Shown here in pieces: positions 53,484 to 64,000 of a stretch of 64,000 nt of DNA. The notes below the pieces were generated by a model. That model saw only the letters and a program-made list of their open reading frames with translations. It was not told where the DNA came from and searched no databases. Each line of letters opens with the position of its first letter. The stretch's first letter is position 1. The position numbers and the translations under genes are program-made. The DNA comes from Buttiauxella gaviniae. Lineage in GTDB: Bacteria > Pseudomonadota > Gammaproteobacteria > Enterobacterales > Enterobacteriaceae. The stretch lies in assembly GCF_040786275.1 (NCBI RefSeq), contig NZ_JBFMVT010000002.1, forward strand, positions 2,542,001 through 2,606,000, written 5' to 3'.

Positions 53484-53575
53484 TTGCATTCCTTGTTGTG
53501 AAGCAGAAATTATTTGTTAGCGCTGACAAGAGCCGAAAATGATCGTCGATTCTAGCAGAGTCTGCCAGCAGGGGA

Positions 53576-53594
53576 GCTTGGCGTAATGTGCCAT
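53576..53594 (-). promoter_or_regulatory. Marbox upstream of tolC
   Basis: On the minus strand ATGGCACATTACGCCAAGC fits the MarA/SoxS/Rob consensus (AYnGCACnnWnnRYYAAAY) at all but one defined position. It lies about 93-111 bp upstream of tolC. The E. coli tolC promoter region also has a marbox, so mar/sox/rob control of efflux is probably kept. Confidence 0.7.
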
Positions 53595-53695
53595 CTACCC
53601 TTAATTTTCATCAATCTACCACATAGCAAATGAAACGACAGTCAAACGGGTTTGAAATTACGCATTTCATGGCCATAACACATCAGGAAACCACA

Positions 53696-54328
53696 ATGAC
53701 TAAACAAAACGATCCGCTCGTCACATTAGCCAAAAACGATGTTGAAATTATTGCACGGGAAACGCTTTATCGCGGTTTTTTTTCGCTGGATCTTTATCGT
53801 TTTCGCCATCGCCTGTTTAATGGCGAAATGAGCGGTGAAGTGCGGCGTGAAATTTTAGAACGCGGGCACGCCGCAGTGCTGCTACCCTATGACCCTGTGC
53901 GAGACGAAGTTGTGCTCATCGAGCAGATTCGGATCGCTGCGTACGACACCAGTGAAAGCCCGTGGTTGCTTGAGTTGGTGGCCGGAATGATTGAAGAAGG
54001 CGAAAGCGTGGAAGAGGTTGCACGCCGCGAAGCCGTCGAAGAAGCAGGGCTAGTAGTTGGTCGTACAAAACCGGTTATCAATTACCTCGCAAGCCCAGGT
54101 GGAACCAGCGAACGTCTGCATATTTTGGTGGGTGAAGTGGATGCGACAACCGCGACGGGCATACATGGTCTGGCAGATGAAAACGAAGATATTCGTGTTC
54201 ATGTCGTGAGCCGGGAAAAGGCTTATCAGTTAGTAGAAGAAGGGAAAATCGACAACGCAGCTTCAGTCATCGCGCTACTTTGGCTGCAATTGCATCACGA
54301 GAAATTAAGAGCAGAGTGGAACCCTTAA
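53696..54328 (+). CDS. nudF: ADP-ribose pyrophosphatase NudF
   Basis: A 210-residue Nudix hydrolase (209 in E. coli) cleaving ADP-ribose to AMP and ribose-5-phosphate. The Nudix box [20 protein letters not shown] (about 98-117) then AGL is complete. The start at 53696 (MTKQNDPLV) has CAGGA upstream and fits E. coli; an upstream in-frame ATG at 53630 would add 22 unmatched residues. Divergent from tolC; first gene of the nudF-yqiB-cpdA-yqiA-parE cluster. Confidence 0.96.
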   Translation: MTKQNDPLVTLAKNDVEIIARETLYRGFFSLDLYRFRHRLFNGEMSGEVRREILERGHAAVLLPYDPVRDEVVLIEQIRIAAYDTSESPWLLELVAGMIEEGESVEEVARREAVEEAGLVVGRTKPVINYLASPGGTSERLHILVGEVDATTATGIHGLADENEDIRVHVVSREKAYQLVEEGKIDNAASVIALLWLQLHHEKLRAEWNP

Positions 54329-54330
54329 AC

Positions 54331-54753
54331 ATGAAGCGCTATACCCCTGACTTCCCTGAAATGATGCGCCTGTGCGAAACCAACTTCGCACAACTACGAC
54401 GCCTGCTGCCTCGTAATGACGAGGTGGGTGAAAAAGTGACATACCAGGTGAATAGCGCCCAATATCGACTCACGATTCTTGAATCAACCCGTTACACTAC
54501 GCTTGTACAAATTGAGCAAACCGTTCCCGCTGTGAGCTACTGGAGCCTGCCGTCAATGTCGGTCAGGCTTTATCATGACGCCATGGTCGCGGAAGTGTGT
54601 TCAAGTCAGCAGATCTTTCGTTTCAAAGCACGTTATGATTATCCTAATAAAAAGTTGCATCAACGCGACGAAAAGCATCAAATTAATCAGTTTCTGGCCG
54701 ATTGGCTGCGTTATTGTTTAGCGCATGGAGCGATGGCGGTTCCGGTTTGTTAG
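54331..54753 (+). CDS. yqiB: DUF1249 family protein YqiB
   Basis: A 140-residue cytoplasmic protein of the DUF1249 family, 2 bases after nudF. Conserved block [19 protein letters not shown] and [13 protein letters not shown]. Its function is not established. Always found between nudF and cpdA in enterobacteria, so translationally linked. Confidence 0.93.
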   Translation: MKRYTPDFPEMMRLCETNFAQLRRLLPRNDEVGEKVTYQVNSAQYRLTILESTRYTTLVQIEQTVPAVSYWSLPSMSVRLYHDAMVAEVCSSQQIFRFKARYDYPNKKLHQRDEKHQINQFLADWLRYCLAHGAMAVPVC

Positions 54754-54778
54754 TGAGGGTGAAACCTAAGGACACCAT

Positions 54779-55606
54779 TTGGAAAGCCTGTTAAATCTTC
54801 CTGTGGCCGGTGGGGGCCAGATCAGGATCTTGCAAATTACAGATACCCACCTGTTCTCTGGAAAGAACGAAACGCTGCTTGGCATCAATACGTGGATGAG
54901 CTATCAGGCTGTCATTGATGCCATCCTCGCTGAGCAGCGTCAGTACGACCTAATCGTTGCAACTGGGGACTTAGCCCAGGATCACAGCGCGCAGGCCTAT
55001 CAGCACTTTGTTGAAGGCATCGCGGAGATTCCTGCGCCCTGCGTATGGCTGCCGGGCAATCACGATTTCCAACCCGCGATGTTTAGCTCATTGCTGGAAG
55101 CGGGCATCTCCCCGGCAAAGCAGGTTTTTCTCGGCGACCACTGGCAGATTTTGCTGCTGGATAGCCAGGTGTTTGGTGTCCCGCACGGTGAACTAAGCGA
55201 TTACCAGCTTGAATGGCTGGAACGCAAACTTGCCGATGCGCCTGAACGCCATACTCTTTTGCTGCTGCATCATCATCCCGTTCCCGCCGGTTGTAGCTGG
55301 CTGGATCAACATAGCCTGCGAAACGCCGCAGAGCTCGATAACGTCCTGCAAAATTTCCCGAAAGTGAAAACATTGGTCTGCGGGCATATTCACCAGGAGT
55401 TAGATCTCGACTGGAATGGCCGCCGTATGCTGGCGACGCCATCTACCTGTGTGCAATTCAAACCCCATTGCGCCAACTTTACTCTCGACACCATTGAGCC
55501 AGGCTGGCGTTGGCTGGAACTCCATCCAAATGGCGAAGTCACCACAGAGGTTTGCCGCCTGAAAGGTGCGGTGTTTAACCCTGATACCGCGTCAGAAGGC
55601 TATTGA
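54779..55606 (+). CDS. cpdA: 3',5'-cyclic AMP phosphodiesterase CpdA
   Basis: A 275-residue metallophosphoesterase that hydrolyses cAMP. Motifs [26 protein letters not shown] and GHIHQE give the bimetal centre. Translation starts at a TTG (54779) with AAGGA upstream: the frame has no better start, and the N-terminus then reads [12 protein letters not shown] as in E. coli CpdA. The weak start may limit its level. The stop overlaps the yqiA ATG (TGATG). Confidence 0.95.
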   Translation: MESLLNLPVAGGGQIRILQITDTHLFSGKNETLLGINTWMSYQAVIDAILAEQRQYDLIVATGDLAQDHSAQAYQHFVEGIAEIPAPCVWLPGNHDFQPAMFSSLLEAGISPAKQVFLGDHWQILLLDSQVFGVPHGELSDYQLEWLERKLADAPERHTLLLLHHHPVPAGCSWLDQHSLRNAAELDNVLQNFPKVKTLVCGHIHQELDLDWNGRRMLATPSTCVQFKPHCANFTLDTIEPGWRWLELHPNGEVTTEVCRLKGAVFNPDTASEGY

Positions 55607-56181
55607 TGTCAACGCTACTTTATTTACACGGCTTCAATAGTTCGCCACGTTCCGCCAAGGCTACCGGCCTGCAAGCGTGGCTTGCGCAGAACCATCCGCA
55701 CATCACTATGATTGTGCCGGAACTGCCGCCGTATCCCGCAGAGGCTGCCGAGTTGCTGGAGTCGCTGGTGCTGGAACACGGCGGTGAACCCTTAGGCGTT
55801 GTGGGCTCGTCCTTAGGCGGCTATTACGCCACCTGGCTGTCGCAATGTTTTATGCTGCCAGCGGTAGTGGTAAACCCAGCGGTACGGCCTTTCGAACTGC
55901 TGGTGGATTATCTGGGCGCCAATGAGAACCCCTACACCGGGCAGCAATATGTGCTAGAGTCTCGCCATATTTACGATCTTAAAGTCATGCAAGTTGACCC
56001 GTTAGAATCACCAGATCTCATCTGGCTATTGCAACAAACGGGTGACGAAGTGCTTGATTACCGCCAGGCAGTGGCGTACTACACCCCCTGTCGCCAGACG
56101 GTAGAATCCGGTGGCAATCACGCCTTTGTAGGCTTCGAAGATTATTTCACACAGATCGTCGACTTCCTTGGCCTGCATTAA
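55606..56181 (+). CDS. yqiA: Esterase YqiA
   Basis: A 191-residue alpha/beta hydrolase (UPF0227/YqiA family). Oxyanion region [13 protein letters not shown] (about 8-20), nucleophile Ser in [11 protein letters not shown] (about 67-77) and the catalytic His in [12 protein letters not shown] (about 170-181). Start chosen at the ATG overlapping the cpdA stop. E. coli YqiA cleaves short acyl esters such as palmitoyl-CoA and nitrophenyl esters; natural substrate unknown. Confidence 0.95.
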   Translation: MSTLLYLHGFNSSPRSAKATGLQAWLAQNHPHITMIVPELPPYPAEAAELLESLVLEHGGEPLGVVGSSLGGYYATWLSQCFMLPAVVVNPAVRPFELLVDYLGANENPYTGQQYVLESRHIYDLKVMQVDPLESPDLIWLLQQTGDEVLDYRQAVAYYTPCRQTVESGGNHAFVGFEDYFTQIVDFLGLH

Positions 56182-56222
56182 GGCCGGTTGTCGAATTCCT
56201 GTTTCGCTATCTGAACGAATAA

Positions 56223-58121
<1,899 letters not shown>

Positions 58122-58214
58122 TATCACCTTCCAGAAAAGGTGTTCAACGGCAGGATCATGTTGATCATCTTTTCTGGCCTCATTGACCCCTCTCACACTT
58201 TTCCCCTTTGCCGC

Positions 58215-58254
58215 TTGAAATAGTAATACTCCATACTCTATTCTTTTTTGGAGT
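58215..58254 (+). promoter_or_regulatory. Candidate nan operon promoter with inverted repeat
   Basis: TTGAAA (58215-58220), 18 bp, TATTCT (58239-58244) forms a possible sigma-70 promoter. An inverted repeat ACTCCA (58228-58233) / TGGAGT (58249-58254), within longer arms TGAA...ACTCCA and TGGAGT...TTCA, overlaps the spacer and -10. It is a plausible operator for the RpiR-type regulator encoded three genes downstream. Confidence 0.45.
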
Positions 58255-58287
58255 TAAACTTCAATTGAGCGAGCAAGGCGGAGCAAA

Positions 58288-58968
58288 ATGTCACTTTTAG
58301 CAAAGTTAGACCAAAGCGTGCGTGATTTCGGCGGGCTGATTGTCTCCTGCCAGCCTGTTCCTGGTAGTCCGATGGACCGGCCAGAAATTGTGGCGGCAAT
58401 GGCTCAGGCCGCTGTTTCTGCCGGAGCCGTAGCTGTTCGCATAGAAGGTATTGCCAACCTGGAAGCGGTTCGTCCGCTTATTTCGGAACCGATTATTGGC
58501 ATCATGAAGCGTGACCTCGAAGACTCTCCCGTGCGTATCACACCGTTTTTGCATGATGTCGATGCGCTGGCGAAAGCGGGGGCCGACATCATTGCTTTTG
58601 ATGCCACATTCCGCCCGCGTCCAGTCGCCATTGATGAACTGATTGCTCGCATTCGCTATCACGGTTTGCTCGCAATGGCCGATAGCGCCACGGTAGAAGA
58701 GGGGCTTAACAGCCATCGCCAGGGCGTTGAGTTTATCGGCACGACCTTGTCTGGCTACACCACGGCGGTAACGCCCGACGAACCGGATCTCATGATGGTA
58801 TCTGAGCTAAGTGGAGCAGGCTGCCGTGTCATTGCCGAGGGGCGTTACCACTCTCCAGAGCTGGCCGCACAGGCGATGGCCCACGGTGCCTGGGCCGTGA
58901 CGGTGGGTTCGGCTATCACGCGTATTGAACATATTTGCCAGTGGTTCAGCCATGCCGTTCAACGCTAA
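58288..58968 (+). CDS. nanE: N-acetylmannosamine-6-phosphate 2-epimerase NanE
   Basis: A 226-residue TIM-barrel epimerase turning ManNAc-6-P into GlcNAc-6-P. Conserved [16 protein letters not shown], the catalytic Lys in [27 protein letters not shown], and [11 protein letters not shown] near the C-terminus. First gene of a nanE-nanK-nanQ-rpiR set; no nanA or nanT is in the window. Confidence 0.95.
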   Translation: MSLLAKLDQSVRDFGGLIVSCQPVPGSPMDRPEIVAAMAQAAVSAGAVAVRIEGIANLEAVRPLISEPIIGIMKRDLEDSPVRITPFLHDVDALAKAGADIIAFDATFRPRPVAIDELIARIRYHGLLAMADSATVEEGLNSHRQGVEFIGTTLSGYTTAVTPDEPDLMMVSELSGAGCRVIAEGRYHSPELAAQAMAHGAWAVTVGSAITRIEHICQWFSHAVQR

Positions 58969-58980
58969 GCGGAGAAAACC

Positions 58981-60323
<1,343 letters not shown>

Positions 60324-60408
60324 GATTCTGTCCATCCTCTTGAAGTATGGCGGGCAGAGATTTGATACGCTTTAAACTCACGAACATGCATTAACGATCA
60401 GGAAATCT

Positions 60409-61290
60409 ATGGAGCCTCAAGCCCTACGCCTTAAACCCGGAAAAATTCTCGACACGCTGGGTGCCATGCAAAATAGCCTGACGCGTGTTTCCCAGCGTAT
60501 CGCGCACTATGTTTTGAGCTCTCCGCAGAAGGTGACACAGTTATCTATCTCTGAGCTGTCGCGGGAAACGCAGGCGGGCGAAGCGACCCTTATCCGGTTC
60601 TGCCGCGCTTTGGGCTATAAAGGCTTCCAGGATTTTAAAATGGATTTGGCTATCGAATTAGCCACGACGGAAACAGATAACAGCAGCCCGCTATTGGAGG
60701 GTGAAATAAGTGAGTCAGACGATGCGCACACCATCGGTTTGAAGCTGCAAAGCACCATTAATAACGTGTTGTCTGAAACCCTGAACTTACTCGATATGAA
60801 TCAAGTCAATCAGGTGGTTAACGCTTTGCGTACCAGCAGTGCCGTCTATATTTTTGGCGTGGGCTCCTCCGGGATTACTGCGGAAGATATGAAGCATAAG
60901 CTGATGCGTATTGGTTTGCGTGTCGATGCGGTAACCAATAATCACTTTATGTATATGCAGGCTACGTTGTTAAAAGCGGGGGATGTAGCCATCGCGATTA
61001 GCCACACCGGCACATCTCCAGAAACGGTTCACGCACTTGAGCTTGCTAAAGAGGCGGGGGCAACGACGGTGGCGCTTACCCATCATTTGGGCTCACCGCT
61101 GTGTGACGTTGCGGACTTTAGTCTGATCAACGGCAACCGCCAGGGCATGCTGCAAGGTGACTCGATAGGCACGAAAACGGCTCAGCTCTTCGTGCTGGAT
61201 TTGCTCTATACCTTGTTGGTTCAGGCCGCTCCAGAAAAGGCTCGCGAAAGCAAACTGCGCACCATGGATGCGCTTAACCTGGCAAAATAA
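60409..61290 (+). CDS. RpiR/MurR-family transcriptional regulator
   Basis: A 293-residue regulator. N-terminal RpiR-type HTH (about 15-90, RIAHYVLSSPQKVTQLSISE with TLIRFCRALGYKGFQDFK), C-terminal SIS sugar-phosphate binding domain (about 135-270, VYIFGVGSSGITAEDMKHKL, SHTGTSPETVHAL). It lies 85 bp after nanQ and on the same strand, so it probably controls the nan set by sensing ManNAc-6-P or GlcNAc-6-P. E. coli instead uses the GntR-type NanR. Confidence 0.9.
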   Translation: MEPQALRLKPGKILDTLGAMQNSLTRVSQRIAHYVLSSPQKVTQLSISELSRETQAGEATLIRFCRALGYKGFQDFKMDLAIELATTETDNSSPLLEGEISESDDAHTIGLKLQSTINNVLSETLNLLDMNQVNQVVNALRTSSAVYIFGVGSSGITAEDMKHKLMRIGLRVDAVTNNHFMYMQATLLKAGDVAIAISHTGTSPETVHALELAKEAGATTVALTHHLGSPLCDVADFSLINGNRQGMLQGDSIGTKTAQLFVLDLLYTLLVQAAPEKARESKLRTMDALNLAK

Positions 61291-61317
61291 TAGTTCCGGC
61301 TTAACCCAGGCGTCATA

Positions 61318-61349
61318 GAGGAAGGCTCCACCACGGCAGAGCCTTCCTC
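61318..61349. terminator. Strong hairpin between the rpiR gene and the second autotransporter
   Basis: Perfect 11-bp stem GAGGAAGGCTC / GAGCCTTCCTC with a 10-base loop, between two convergent genes. No T run follows on either strand, so it may be a bidirectional end or an RNA-stabilising hairpin rather than a classical terminator. Confidence 0.5.
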
Positions 61350-61369
61350 CTGTGGCTACAAACTCATCG

Positions 61370-64000
61370 TCAGAACTTGATTTTTAACCCAACAATTCCG
61401 CCGTAATTTACGCTATTACCTTCAAACGATTTCTCGACGTTTAATGAGCCGGTCAAAGAAACGGATTTGTTGATTTGATGATCAATGCCTGCGTTTAACT
61501 GCCCCCAGGTTCCTGCGCTGTTCGTGACGAAGGGAATGTCCCCGTCCTGTGAAGAAAACGCAGTTTTAGTCTCACCTCTGAATTCATGCATAATCCCAGG
61601 CCGAATCCAGGCCGTCGTTCGGGTGCGTTCTTCCTTTTTCTTTTGCGAGTCATCATGATTCCAGGTCTGGTGGAAGCGCAGGCTGACGCGCCCGGTGAGT
61701 GAATCAGCGCCGCTAAATTTCACATCTGAAGCGCTATCGTGAGTTTTATCGAGTTTCGCCGTCGAGTAAATCACCTGTACCTGAGGTTCGATAAAGCGCT
61801 GCACGTCAGCATCGGGCTGCCAGGGATAACCAGCCTCCAGAGAAGCACTGATCCCATAACCTTTGGTTTTCATTGGGCTGAGATCGGTAGGGTTGGATTC
61901 CACATATAGCCGATTGTATTGAGCGACAACATCCAGGTAACTCCCAGCGGGTGTAAAGTGAGTCCAGTAGCCGCCGATGCCCCATGATTTCAGCGTATTG
62001 CGGCCTGCATTTTCGCCGTCGGTATGGGTAACTTTGCTCTTCATTTTGCCGATGTTGCCTAATACCCCCGCAAAATTTGAGCTCCCGTCATCTTTGCTTT
62101 TTCGATACAAATCGATACCTAACTGAATAGCATTCAGCGAAAAGCGCGACTGCGGCCCGTCGAAATCAGATTTCCCATTTTTAAATATCACGCGCCCCCA
62201 ACTCATAGAGGGAGATTCGGTGGCTTCGGTGATTTTTTCCGGGTTGAAAAACTGCTCCCCGGTACGCTCGTGTAAGCTATCAACAAGCATCCGGCCATAG
62301 AGCAACGCTAGCTGTGGGATATCCTGATACAGCGATGTTTCAGCCCGATAATCAGGTTCGGCGACAGTTTGCTGAGGAGGCAACGGTACGACCGGGTTTT
62401 TATTTCCGTCTTCATTTTCGTGAGCAATTGGCGGATCCGTTTCCTTTGGTTCATCAGGAGCAGGAGTCACAGGCTCAGGGGACGGATCGATCTCCTCTAT
62501 CGGTTTTTGAATTTCTTTGTGTGAACGTAAGTACCAGGCTTCTAGATTACTGTCATCTACGCTTGAGCGATAAAGTGAGTATTCATAGGGACCCGCTTTA
62601 ACTTTACTCAGTAAACTAAACGCTTGCGCAGCGGTTGTTGCGCCGCTAATGGCATCGACAACCTTAATGCCATTTCCGTGCGTAAGCGCGCCACTGCCGC
62701 CTGTATTGTTGATTTTCAGGCTGGTAGAGCCCTCGGCGTGCCCACCATTAATAACCAACCGGTCTGTAGATGAATCATCGTCATATAAGTGAGTGTTGAG
62801 CGCAATGGTTCCGTTATCGCCGTGATAGTCATTTACCGTCAGAGTTTTGTACTGATGATTGTCGGGAGCGCTAAAATTGATAAGGCTCTGATTATTCACT
62901 AAGTCACTGAGCACAGAATTTCCGGTCAGGTACCACAGAGTGGTGTTGTTTAAGGCCACCTCCGACCTGGCGTTCTCTTCCGTTAGTGCCGCGCCGGTGA
63001 CAAGACTTCCTGACATCACAACACTGGCATGACCTTGTAAGCCTCCGGCGCCGTTTTGCACCTCTAGCCACTGATTTTCACCGCTAACCCGGCTGTTGTG
63101 CATTTCAATGTCCGCATAACCTGTTGTTTCAATGCCATGGCCGTGCTCGCTGGTGAGAAGGGTATTATTGATATCAACTGTGGCTGGGAATACAGGTGAG
63201 CCTTGAACAGCAAGGGCTGCTGCTTGCTCCCCAAGTGCCGTGACAACAGTATGATCCGCCTGCACATGTGCTCCATTACTGGCGAGAATACCGTGTGATA
63301 ACTTCCCGGCTGTTTGTATTACCGAATTTTTAGCGCTCAGTTCTGCCCCGGCTTCGGCCCACAATCCGCGTGAGTTATCGCCTTTTGTCGTCAGGGTGAC
63401 GTTATTAAGCGTCATCTCTGCGGTTTCAGGTTTATATTTACGCCCTACAAAAGCGCCGGTCGCATTATTGCCCAGCGTCTCGACGGTGGTATTGCTTGCG
63501 GTTAGAGTGACATTTCCAGGTTTTGCAGTGCCTATCCCTGCATACAAACCGATTGAATTATCCCCCTGTGTTTTAACCGAGACATTTTTCAGGGTGATAT
63601 TTCCCCCGTCATCCGCGGTGGCACCGTAGGCCTGAGTGCCTTTTGTAAGAAGGCTGGTTCCTTCGACCGTGAGCTGCGATCCTGCATTACGTGAAGCCAG
63701 CGCGTGTGGGAAGGTAAGGTTCGATTGCACAGGAGAGCCATTACCCGATGTGACCACGCTTCCGCCAGTTACCGAAACCGTCGCTCCTGCGTCAGCAACA
63801 ATCCCCATCGCGTTATCATTACCGGAGGTATTGACGTGTGTATTGACGATCGTGGTCGTTCCATTGGCGGTAGAGATTCCTGCCGAGTAATTACCGCCAG
63901 TGTTAATCTGAGAAGCATTAACATTTAGACTCGCGCCGTTTGTGGCACTGATTCCATAGCTGGAGTTTTGCGTTGTAGAGACCTCACTCTCGCTAAGATT
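61370..64000 (-). CDS. Second autotransporter, 5' end outside window
   Basis: The frame is open to the window edge, so only the last 876 residues are seen. The passenger is built of short pertactin-like beta-helix rungs, with many T(T/V)...G.NS.G(I/L).A motifs over nt 63,100-64,000. Then comes a pertactin-like junction (RLVINGGHAEGSTSLKINN), a Pro/Glu-rich linker at about nt 62,370-62,510 (EIDPSPEPVTPAPDEPKETD) and a C-terminal beta-barrel (about nt 61,370-62,230) starting MSWGRVIFKNGKSDFDG and ending with a lysine-phenylalanine (IKF). The junction segment resembles that of the autotransporter at 22,869, so the two are related. Function unknown. Confidence 0.9.
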   Translation of the reverse strand, partial: NLSESEVSTTQNSSYGISATNGASLNVNASQINTGGNYSAGISTANGTTTIVNTHVNTSGNDNAMGIVADAGATVSVTGGSVVTSGNGSPVQSNLTFPHALASRNAGSQLTVEGTSLLTKGTQAYGATADDGGNITLKNVSVKTQGDNSIGLYAGIGTAKPGNVTLTASNTTVETLGNNATGAFVGRKYKPETAEMTLNNVTLTTKGDNSRGLWAEAGAELSAKNSVIQTAGKLSHGILASNGAHVQADHTVVTALGEQAAALAVQGSPVFPATVDINNTLLTSEHGHGIETTGYADIEMHNSRVSGENQWLEVQNGAGGLQGHASVVMSGSLVTGAALTEENARSEVALNNTTLWYLTGNSVLSDLVNNQSLINFSAPDNHQYKTLTVNDYHGDNGTIALNTHLYDDDSSTDRLVINGGHAEGSTSLKINNTGGSGALTHGNGIKVVDAISGATTAAQAFSLLSKVKAGPYEYSLYRSSVDDSNLEAWYLRSHKEIQKPIEEIDPSPEPVTPAPDEPKETDPPIAHENEDGNKNPVVPLPPQQTVAEPDYRAETSLYQDIPQLALLYGRMLVDSLHERTGEQFFNPEKITEATESPSMSWGRVIFKNGKSDFDGPQSRFSLNAIQLGIDLYRKSKDDGSSNFAGVLGNIGKMKSKVTHTDGENAGRNTLKSWGIGGYWTHFTPAGSYLDVVAQYNRLYVESNPTDLSPMKTKGYGISASLEAGYPWQPDADVQRFIEPQVQVIYSTAKLDKTHDSASDVKFSGADSLTGRVSLRFHQTWNHDDSQKKKEERTRTTAWIRPGIMHEFRGETKTAFSSQDGDIPFVTNSAGTWGQLNAGIDHQINKSVSLTGSLNVEKSFEGNSVNYGGIVGLKIKF

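Overview
The window reads as chromosomal DNA of a member of the Enterobacteriaceae. The gene order ileX-mug-rpoD-dnaG-rpsU-tsaD ... plsY-folB-uppP ... cca-ygiM-ygiF-glnE-hldE-ubiK-ribB-zupT-ygiD-ygiC-ygiB-tolC-nudF-yqiB-cpdA-yqiA-parE is the Escherichia coli order. The proteins are close to, but clearly not identical with, those of E. coli. I cannot name the genus from the sequence alone.

Layout. (1) Bases 1-16,505 are the right part of a P2-like prophage. It runs from the major capsid gene N (cut by the window edge) through M, L, X, a lysis cassette, R, S, V, W, J, I, H (tail fibre), a fibre-assembly gene, FI, FII, E/E', T, U, D and ogr. It ends next to the 3' end of a tRNA-Ile2(CAU) gene (ileX), probably its attachment site. 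Two late promoters with TGT-N12-ACA Ogr sites (before V and before FI), the T-TTT-TTG frameshift site of E/E' and nested spanin genes are visible. The lysis genes and tail-fibre end are mosaic. (2) 16,506-22,680: mug, the rpsU-dnaG-rpoD macromolecular synthesis operon and divergent tsaD. (3) 22,869-28,127: a 1752-residue autotransporter with an internal duplication, between tsaD and plsY. (4) 28,230-30,245: plsY, folB, uppP. (5) 30,327-38,769: a carbohydrate operon not at this place in E. coli. It has a class II CRP promoter, an unknown leader ORF that runs through a strong terminator, fructose-type PTS IIB and IIC, a GH38 alpha-mannosidase (MngB type), an HPr-EI-IIA fusion and an FHS-family sugar permease. 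(6) 38,750-58,121: conserved backbone, cca to parE, with an FMN riboswitch before ribB, a Fur-box-like site before zupT and a marbox before tolC. (7) 58,288-61,290: nanE-nanK-nanQ-type genes plus an RpiR/MurR regulator, a ManNAc catabolic module without a lyase or transporter in view. (8) 61,370-64,000: a second autotransporter, cut by the window edge.

How the genes work together: the PTS operon carries every phosphotransfer step (HPr, EI, IIA, IIB, IIC) plus a hydrolase, so it looks like a self-contained route for import and cleavage of a phosphorylated mannoside. The nan module would turn ManNAc into GlcNAc-6-P. The autotransporters and sugar modules sit as cassettes in an otherwise conserved housekeeping backbone.
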